This document shows positions 25,325 to 30,978 of a DNA stretch of 30,978 nucleotides, piece after piece. The notes under the pieces were generated by a model. It was not told the DNA's origin and searched no databases. It saw only the letters and a program-made list of their open reading frames with translations. Within the stretch, counting starts at the first letter, position 1. Every line of letters begins with the position of its first letter. The stretch is from a virus: IMG/VR virus record IMGVR_UViG_3300008116_000333, positions 1 through 30,978 of that record. The stretch is one strand, 5' to 3'. The translations under genes were made by a program, and so were the position numbers.

Positions 25325-26218
25325 TTAAAGTAAAGTCATTGGTGTAATAGGAGGACTTGTTGGAAATCCTTTATTACCAATATGATTATGTGCATTGTGT
25401 TGCATTCTAATTCCTAGCATAGTTCCAGCAACATCTTTTACTGAGAATCCATTTATGAAAGGAGCATTTACACTAATACCAGCATAGACGCTTTGGCCGA
25501 TATAAGCTGATCCAGCAGGAACAACAACTTGCAATGGGATTGCAACAGGTAAACCAATAGCAAGACCACCAAGTTCGGAAACAAATCCTAAAGGACCAGC
25601 ATTAACTTGTGTACCAGCATTAACTTTTGTTGTTGCTGTTACCATGTCTGCTTGAATTGAACCTGCTACAGCCAAGTCTCCTTGTATGTATGTGTGGTCA
25701 CCTGTTGAAAGTTTCAAACTTCCCGTTGTTGGATCTCCACATCCAATAGTCATATCGCCATCAGAAAGAATCTTTGTTTTCTTTTTAAAATTTTGAGTAA
25801 CATTACCACGAACTTCTTGAACTAAATCGCCATCAATTCTTTCATATTTGTTACCCTTAACATGCACAATAGAATCACCCTCTATTGTAACATTACACAC
25901 GCCTTTAATCAATACTCTATTTTTACCCAAAACAATCTCGTAGTTGTCTCGTTGTATTTTTGTGGTCATGTCGCCGTTGGAATGCATTTCTAAGAATGAA
26001 CCAACGCCGTTATTTTTTGCACCACCGTGTTGTAGACGAATTCTTTCCCGACCGAGTGTATCGTCCATTTCAAATAGATGACCAGATTCGGTCATCATAA
26101 CTTTGTTATGTGGATAAGTTGGTGGATTTTCAATGCTGGCCTCAGACTCCCTTTCGGTCCAAGATTCATCATCGGCTGGTTTGTTTAACTCATCAGGATT
26201 TGCTAATGTATCTGCCAT
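25325..26218 (-). CDS. Baseplate spike protein, gp5 C-terminal-type beta-helix with HxH tip
   Basis: 297-aa protein. Residues about 35-65 (YPHNKVMMTESGHLFEMDDT, then LGRERIRLQHGG) match the start of the gp5/VgrG beta-helix region. Residues about 75-180 are the repeating polar strands of a triple-stranded beta-helix (GDMTTKIQRDNYEIVLGKNR, 'IEGDSIVHVKGNKYERIDGD'). Residues about 200-270 are smoother and alanine/valine-rich. The end, 'MQHNAHNHIGNKGFPTSPP', carries H277-x-H279, the kind of HxH motif that holds an iron ion at the tip of P2 gpV and related spikes. In T4 the beta-helix is part of gp5; here it is a separate gene placed two bases after the OB-fold gene and lacks its own ribosome site, so translation is probably coupled. 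Confidence 0.82.
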   Translation of the reverse strand: MADTLANPDELNKPADDESWTERESEASIENPPTYPHNKVMMTESGHLFEMDDTLGRERIRLQHGGAKNNGVGSFLEMHSNGDMTTKIQRDNYEIVLGKNRVLIKGVCNVTIEGDSIVHVKGNKYERIDGDLVQEVRGNVTQNFKKKTKILSDGDMTIGCGDPTTGSLKLSTGDHTYIQGDLAVAGSIQADMVTATTKVNAGTQVNAGPLGFVSELGGLAIGLPVAIPLQVVVPAGSAYIGQSVYAGISVNAPFINGFSVKDVAGTMLGIRMQHNAHNHIGNKGFPTSPPITPMTLL

Positions 26219-26220
26219 GC

Positions 26221-27342
26221 TTATGCCATTTTAAAATTTGATCTGGAACTTGAAACAGATGTTACTGTATTTGATGATGTGTCCGATGCCGCGGTAGTTG
26301 AAATATATGATGTTATTAAATCACCGGCTTTAGTAACATCAGCCGCGGAAGTTGGTGAAGTAAGTGCAGTTACAATGGCGGCGGGTGCGGCTACAACTTG
26401 AATTCCTGCTTGAACCGTTGATTTAGCTGTATCTACAATTTCGCCGAATACTCCCATTGCTTCCGATATTCCAGATTCAGTATTATCACCAACACCACCA
26501 GAAACTGAAAATAAATCTGCTATTCCTGTCTTTAAAGATGCGTATAATTCAGCCAGACAATCTTTAAGAAAAGCTAATAATTTTTGAGGTAATGTTAATA
26601 GCCAATCAATCATAGCACGAACTTTTCTTGCGAAATCTACAATTACTTTTGTCCAATCACGTATTTCTTCTATGATAGATTGTATGAATTTTAAATCTCT
26701 TAGTAGTTGTTTTGCAATTTCAATAAATCTTCCGGTAACACCATCAGGCGAAAAACCTAATGCTTTTATAATTGCTCTCACAGCTTCTCTTATTGCTTGT
26801 ACCAATTGAGAAAATTTAAGTCTTGCTAGAGCCGCAGCCATTTTCATTTCTTCTCTAATATCACAAACGTGCGCTCGTTTCTCGTTTGCTACGCCAACTG
26901 GAGTTCCCTCAACTACGCCTCTTGCAGTTCTTGGTGTAGTTGGCTCTCCAGCTTTATCAACGATAATTGAATCGGAAGCCTTTGGCTGTAATGCTTTTTG
27001 TTCCGGGGTAAGTTGTGGTGAAAAACCAAGATTAGTATTTACAGTTTTTGGATTTAGACCATTCAACTGTCCAAAAACAACTGGCTTTTGTGCATTGTTT
27101 CCATCAGTAAAGAAACCTATAACCCAATCGCCTTCTTTTATATCTAATGATGCATTGCTGTGTGTTAATGGAGTAACTGCATCAGCCCACGGTAAATGTT
27201 CAGACTTAACTTCATTCAAATCATCAGTATGCCATCCAATAATTCTGACACGCAAACGTCCTAACTTTAGAGGATCATCCCGATTCTCAACTATTCCTGT
27301 CCACCAAATAAAGCCATTCTTGCCAGCAAAATTATTATCCAT
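26221..27342 (-). CDS. 5: Baseplate hub protein gp5, OB-fold type without lysozyme domain
   Basis: 373-aa protein. Residues 1 to about 100 are the gp5-type OB fold: 'FIWWTGIVENRDDPLKLGRL', 'RVRIIGWHT', 'LPWADAVTPLTHS', 'GDWVIGFFTDGNNAQKPVVF'. In T4 this domain is followed by a lysozyme and then the beta-helix. Here no lysozyme pattern is visible; instead residues about 165-280 are predicted long amphipathic helices ('LKFSQLVQAIREAVRAIIKA', 'FIQSIIEEIRDWTKVIVDFA', 'MIDWLLTLPQKLLAFLKDCL'), and the C-terminus is polar. The beta-helix is in the next gene. It starts inside the last codons of the gp27-like gene (8-base overlap). Hub assignment is firm; the helical region's role is unknown. Confidence 0.85.
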   Translation of the reverse strand: MDNNFAGKNGFIWWTGIVENRDDPLKLGRLRVRIIGWHTDDLNEVKSEHLPWADAVTPLTHSNASLDIKEGDWVIGFFTDGNNAQKPVVFGQLNGLNPKTVNTNLGFSPQLTPEQKALQPKASDSIIVDKAGEPTTPRTARGVVEGTPVGVANEKRAHVCDIREEMKMAAALARLKFSQLVQAIREAVRAIIKALGFSPDGVTGRFIEIAKQLLRDLKFIQSIIEEIRDWTKVIVDFARKVRAMIDWLLTLPQKLLAFLKDCLAELYASLKTGIADLFSVSGGVGDNTESGISEAMGVFGEIVDTAKSTVQAGIQVVAAPAAIVTALTSPTSAADVTKAGDLITSYISTTAASDTSSNTVTSVSSSRSNFKMA

Positions 27343-28681
27343 AAAAATCTACCAAGTCATTTTGTTGCTGAGTACTCAAATAAACTTTATCACGATTGTT
27401 GGAATCTGTTGCCACTTCCATAACAGTTTCATGTTTGTCATAAGTAATCATTTGTCTAGTTGACACAATCAAATATTTACCACTTTTTGTTTTGTCTATG
27501 TTATCTTGGATGTTTTCAGAATACTGTGCGCTAATTGTTGGAACTGTTATATTGACATTTGTTCCAGAAATTAAATCAAAGTTTCCAGGCATAACAACTT
27601 TCAATCTTTGATTCATTAAATTCCTCATTACCGATTCTCTCTGTATTACATAGTTGTATGTATCATCATCGGAATTGATAGAATTTGGATCATTCGTTTT
27701 GACATAATCGCTTTGTGAACCAAAAATTCCAGTTGAGATTAAAACCCGTCTTGAGTTAAACATCTCAGTGTTTTTAAATCCAGCTTTGTTCGTAATGATA
27801 CCAATGTTTGGAGTTTCGTTTGCATGACTTCCTGTTGCATATACATCATCAAAATCTACATTTCTTTTTGCAATATTTCTTGTTGTAATGTCAAAACCAA
27901 TAAACGTACCAGCATAAACTCCATGTTTGATATTCTTATTCAAATCAAATTGAGAAACGACTTCAATGTATCTAGCACCCATCATTTCATTTGTATCTTC
28001 AGCCGCCAACGCTAAGTTTTTTGGTTGATAATTAATATTGTGTATGGCTCTTTGATCCAACATCTTTGAAATAGTTAAGAAATTATAACCTAATTTATTC
28101 TCAAAGAATAAAAATGATGGCGATAAATCCTCGTTTACGGCCTTCTTTGAGCACCATTCCAAACATTCAATCGGTGTTTTGTTAGGCAAAACAACAGTTC
28201 TTATTCCCTTTGATAACTCTACCGAAAATACGCCATCAGGATTTACCAACAAATAATTTTTTAAGATATCAAGAACTACATTCGTATAAGTGTCCTGATA
28301 TGACTTTGATATTTTTGTTTGTTGTGATAAGATGAATTCATCAGAAACAAAATGAAGAATATAAAGTTCAGTACTTATATTGACAACTTTTCTGGAACTT
28401 TGTTTGTAAACTCTAAATGATTTTGTAATTGTAGCTTGATTTTCTGTTTTTCCCATATCAATTAAAAGAATTTCTGAGCCATCAAATGATAGTTTATTTG
28501 AAAGTCCTTTCGCATCTCTTATGAGAATAGTTCCTGTCATGCATGGATTAAATATGCTGTCAAATATATTTAATTCTTCAAACATACCAGTCAAATCAAC
28601 AATACCAGCTTTGGTTGCTAATGATAGGCCATCTTTTTTAATGGTATATTGTGTTGATTGTAAAATTGTCTTATCAGACAT
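27335..28681 (-). CDS. Baseplate hub protein, gp27-like
   Basis: 448-aa protein. The N-terminal half has the tube-like beta pattern of hub proteins ('MFEELNIFDSIFNPCMTGTI', 'RVYKQSSRKVVNISTELYIL'), followed by 'IRTVVLPNKTPIECLEWCSK' and 'SPSFLFFENKLGYNFLTISK' in the style of hub proteins that bind the spike (T4 gp27, phage Mu gp44 and VgrG gp27-like domains). The position before the gp5-type gene matches this. The ATG overlaps the end of gp53 by 8 bases. T4 gp27 is 391 aa, so the length is reasonable. I am fairly confident of the hub role and less so of direct orthology. Confidence 0.75.
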   Translation of the reverse strand: MSDKTILQSTQYTIKKDGLSLATKAGIVDLTGMFEELNIFDSIFNPCMTGTILIRDAKGLSNKLSFDGSEILLIDMGKTENQATITKSFRVYKQSSRKVVNISTELYILHFVSDEFILSQQTKISKSYQDTYTNVVLDILKNYLLVNPDGVFSVELSKGIRTVVLPNKTPIECLEWCSKKAVNEDLSPSFLFFENKLGYNFLTISKMLDQRAIHNINYQPKNLALAAEDTNEMMGARYIEVVSQFDLNKNIKHGVYAGTFIGFDITTRNIAKRNVDFDDVYATGSHANETPNIGIITNKAGFKNTEMFNSRRVLISTGIFGSQSDYVKTNDPNSINSDDDTYNYVIQRESVMRNLMNQRLKVVMPGNFDLISGTNVNITVPTISAQYSENIQDNIDKTKSGKYLIVSTRQMITYDKHETVMEVATDSNNRDKVYLSTQQQNDLVDFYG

Positions 28682-29660
28682 TGCTAATTACTCGCACAAA
28701 ATCTTGATCCACCGCGGGAACATATTCACTCTTTAAAATTTTTATTCTTCTCTTAATATCATTTTTTTCAACTTCATAATCGTAGAAAGACATTCTAGTT
28801 TTTGTTATTGATACCGTTAAAATATTTCCGTCAGATAACGTATAGTTTGCGCTTTCTTCCACAAGATTATTGTAGTCTTCTTCGGTTATCTGAATTTTTT
28901 GAATAGTCTTATCTCCATTTGCAGGAAATAATCTTGTTTCAATTTTATAAAAAGAATGATTGTTGAGTATGGCCCATTCTAATCCATCTCTTTCTCTGCC
29001 AGTTTCAAAAATTAATTGCTCATCATTAGTTACCGATGCGCTGACAGAAACTGTCAATCCTGTGCCTGCGCCAGTGATATTTGATGTAGCAACTGTACCA
29101 GATGGTAGAATTAAATAAGAACCAACATTTGCTGTGGCGATACTCAATGAAACAACATTACCTGTTCCATCGGTGGTTACTGTTGCATTTGCTTTGGTAC
29201 CAAATACTGTTCCGCCCTGAACTTGAATAATGTTTCCGTTAGCATATCCTGAACCATCGTTAACAACATTCAATGATGTAATCGTAGAAATTGCTTCAGT
29301 AACAAAAAGATTACCTTCTTCATCAGCCATTTCAAAAGTTTCTGTTATCCAACTGTCTGCATATTTTGACCGGATAACTTCATTTAAAACTCTTTGCTCA
29401 ATCGGCCAATCTGTCTTAACATCAAAGATTTTGTTCATCTTTAAAATAATCCAGTGTTTTTCTGGTCCACCATAAAATTTGTTTGCGACAATTTCCGGTG
29501 TTTCACCATCAGGTACTGTATACTGATAGTATGAAATGGAATTTTCTAAAAGACTTTCATCAAACGAAAAACTAGCAGTTAAATTAGTAATTGTATCAAG
29601 AGAGTTTGAACCATTTAATGTATAAATGGTTTTTGGAAAGTATCTAAAGTATTTTGCCAT
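28674..29660 (-). CDS. 53: Baseplate wedge protein gp53 with beta-repeat insertion
   Basis: 328-aa protein, longer than T4 gp53 (196 aa). The N-terminal 100 residues have the gp53 LysM-type signature 'DGETPEIVANKFYGGPEKHW' plus 'IILKMNKIFD'. The C-terminal end 'VEKNDIKRRIKILKSEYVPA' matches the closing helix of gp53. Residues about 130-205 hold a glycine-rich beta repeat ('VNDGSGYANGNIIQVQGG', 'GAGTGLTVSV') not found in T4 gp53 and similar to repeats in gp6, gp8 and the DUF4815 protein here. gp53 clamps the wedges into the dome around the hub. AGAGGAATC, lying in the end of the previous gene, is the ribosome site and the stop TAA adjoins the ATG. Confidence 0.92.
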   Translation of the reverse strand: MAKYFRYFPKTIYTLNGSNSLDTITNLTASFSFDESLLENSISYYQYTVPDGETPEIVANKFYGGPEKHWIILKMNKIFDVKTDWPIEQRVLNEVIRSKYADSWITETFEMADEEGNLFVTEAISTITSLNVVNDGSGYANGNIIQVQGGTVFGTKANATVTTDGTGNVVSLSIATANVGSYLILPSGTVATSNITGAGTGLTVSVSASVTNDEQLIFETGRERDGLEWAILNNHSFYKIETRLFPANGDKTIQKIQITEEDYNNLVEESANYTLSDGNILTVSITKTRMSFYDYEVEKNDIKRRIKILKSEYVPAVDQDFVRVISNV

Positions 29661-30959
29661 TTAGATTCCTCTGTCAGCATCAAATTGTTGTTCTGCGAAA
29701 TTTGTTTCATTAAAATTACCCAGCGCCGCTGATGCTTGAAATTCCGCTTTACTTCTTTCACCCTCTTGAAAATTAAACTTCGTCATAATTTCTGTTTCTT
29801 TAAATGATAAATCCATTCTAATAGCAACTGGCGTACCAGTGCCACCAATCTTTGGCGAATTATCTCCAGGTGTTTCAAAAGAGTGAAATCCATTTGGCGC
29901 ATAGTCTAAATCAATTGATTGTAAAACACAAGTTGAAATTGTGGGTATATTTGGATTGATTTGTCCATTGTAATAAAATTCAATGTCAAACTCTGATGGA
30001 GGAACTAAAAAGAATCCAGCTGTTCCATTTTTTATTTCTGGCGCTTGATGAAATTTTAATCGTTGAATTAATTTATATACTTCTTCCGCTTCTTTCTCAC
30101 TTCTTGGATAAAACATAAAAGAAAATCTAAAAGACCTAAAATCTGGTCTTGCGTAAATTAACTCTAATTGTGGATTCTGTGATAGTTGTGAAGCTCCTGC
30201 AAAAACGGCAGCGGCTGCATTTGGAGATCCTGTTAATGATCCTGCAATTTTTGTTAGTTGTTGGAGAACAAATGGAGATAAATTTCTTCCCTTTTGACCA
30301 GCATCAACGCCATCATCTAGAAGTGTTTTTGCAATAGCACCAAAAGTTGTGGCCGCTTCTCCACCCAAAGATAAATCAGAATAGGCTTGACTATGATTAA
30401 AATTTAATGTATTGGGCATATACAGAGCAATACTGTCTGTAGTTCTTTTAGTAGTTCTTAGAAAAGTTGAATTGTCTAATGATCCTAAATCTGATCCAAT
30501 AGTTTCAAAAGTAGAATCTACTGCGGTAAATATATCTTGTGTTACACCGCCAGTAATTTGATTTATTGAGTTCACAGTCTTTTCATAAGCATCTTTTGCA
30601 ATTTTTGCAGTATTAACATCAAAATTTTTCTTAAGGAATTCATCTACGCTATTTGCGCCTCTTGAGCCAAGACCAATTCCTTCTTTAGCTAATCCGCCAA
30701 TATTTCTATATCCAGTTTGTCCAGCTAACGCTTCTCTATTTCTATGTATTGCTGACCGTGAATCCTCAGCCAATCTTGATGAATATTCAGTTTTATTCTG
30801 AACATTAATATGAACGACCATATAATGTCCTTTGTCCACCGATCCAATATCAATAGGATATCTCAATATATTTTGACCAAATGCTTCTCTAGGCAAAGGT
30901 CCGACAGTTCTAGCTTCTTGTGCTTTATAAGTTATGTCAGATAGGGTAAAAAGTGCCAT
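29661..30959 (-). CDS. 48: Baseplate tail tube cap protein gp48-like
   Basis: 432-aa protein. Conserved stretches suit gp48: 'SIALYMPNTLNFNHSQAYSD' (about 177-194), 'FRSFRFSFMFYPRSEKEAEE' (about 274-294, compare T4 'TWDLTPRSTEDL'), 'CVLQSIDLDYAPNGFHSF' (about 344-361, compare T4 'CQIQSIRFDKTPNG') and 'IRMDLSFKETEIMTK'. gp48 sits on gp54 and starts the tail tube. The N-terminal half, with 'HRNREALAG', is polar and variable. A CAGGATCAAC ribosome site precedes the ATG; the preceding gene is outside the window, so gp54 is not seen. gp54 is an alternative but the C-terminal motifs suit gp48 better. Confidence 0.82.
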   Translation of the reverse strand: MALFTLSDITYKAQEARTVGPLPREAFGQNILRYPIDIGSVDKGHYMVVHINVQNKTEYSSRLAEDSRSAIHRNREALAGQTGYRNIGGLAKEGIGLGSRGANSVDEFLKKNFDVNTAKIAKDAYEKTVNSINQITGGVTQDIFTAVDSTFETIGSDLGSLDNSTFLRTTKRTTDSIALYMPNTLNFNHSQAYSDLSLGGEAATTFGAIAKTLLDDGVDAGQKGRNLSPFVLQQLTKIAGSLTGSPNAAAAVFAGASQLSQNPQLELIYARPDFRSFRFSFMFYPRSEKEAEEVYKLIQRLKFHQAPEIKNGTAGFFLVPPSEFDIEFYYNGQINPNIPTISTCVLQSIDLDYAPNGFHSFETPGDNSPKIGGTGTPVAIRMDLSFKETEIMTKFNFQEGERSKAEFQASAALGNFNETNFAEQQFDADRGI

Positions 30960-30978
30960 GTTGATCCTGTAGTTTTAC

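Noticed and set aside
26216-26223. Possible frameshift splitting one gp5 into the OB-fold and spike genes
   Set aside because: The two frames are separated by a clean TAA and ATG with complete, sensible termini on both sides (polar C-terminus, acidic linker-like N-terminus). A separate beta-helix gene fits a natural arrangement better than an error.
1-30978. tRNA genes and structural RNAs
   Set aside because: No gap exceeds about 54 bases and no cloverleaf-like pattern was seen inside the genes.

Overview
The window is a tail, baseplate and tail-fibre gene block of a T4-like contractile-tailed phage (myovirus), seen from its right end. All 19 complete genes and one 5'-truncated-window gene lie on the minus strand, so transcription and the description below run from high to low coordinates. 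Genes are packed with gaps of 0 to about 54 bases or short overlaps. There are no RNA genes, insertion sequences or CRISPR arrays, and no host genes. Base composition is AT-rich. The baseplate genes resemble those of T4-like cyanophages and related aquatic T4-like phages more than those of coliphage T4; this is recall of family signatures, not a database search, and the host cannot be named from this window.

Region 1, about 30959-17999, is the baseplate: gp48-like tail tube cap, gp53 wedge, gp27-like hub, gp5-like OB-fold hub without lysozyme domain, a separate gp5 C-terminal-type beta-helix spike with an HxH tip, an unrecognised virion protein, gp25, a giant gp6 (1555 aa), and gp8. Hub, spike and wedge subunits assemble into the machine that triggers sheath contraction.

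Region 2, about 17999-8516, holds a 2052-aa DUF4815-type structural protein, a 77-aa coiled-coil protein, an 832-aa fibre with collagen-like and peptidase S74 chaperone domains, and two small virion-type proteins.

Region 3, about 8461-1, is a battery of five further fibre-like proteins plus small accessory proteins. Three carry an N-terminal 'QLK/QLR' adaptor-like segment, two are paralogous collagen-like fibres with the same N-terminus but different C-termini, and between those two sit two small proteins resembling tail-fibre-associated/assembly proteins.

Recurring modules tie the block together: a glycine-tyrosine beta repeat in gp53, gp6, gp8 and the DUF4815 protein; a shared 'DIGF' domain in two fibres; A/N-rich helical repeats in two fibres; C-terminal GG(T/F)F tails on three neighbouring proteins. 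A minus-strand motif NATAAATAGA, matching T4-type late promoters, occurs at four gene junctions. I see no defence system or other non-structural system here; the most unusual things are the gp6 fusion, the separate hub/spike genes, the repeated fibre modules and the promoter motif placed against two start codons that lack a Shine-Dalgarno.
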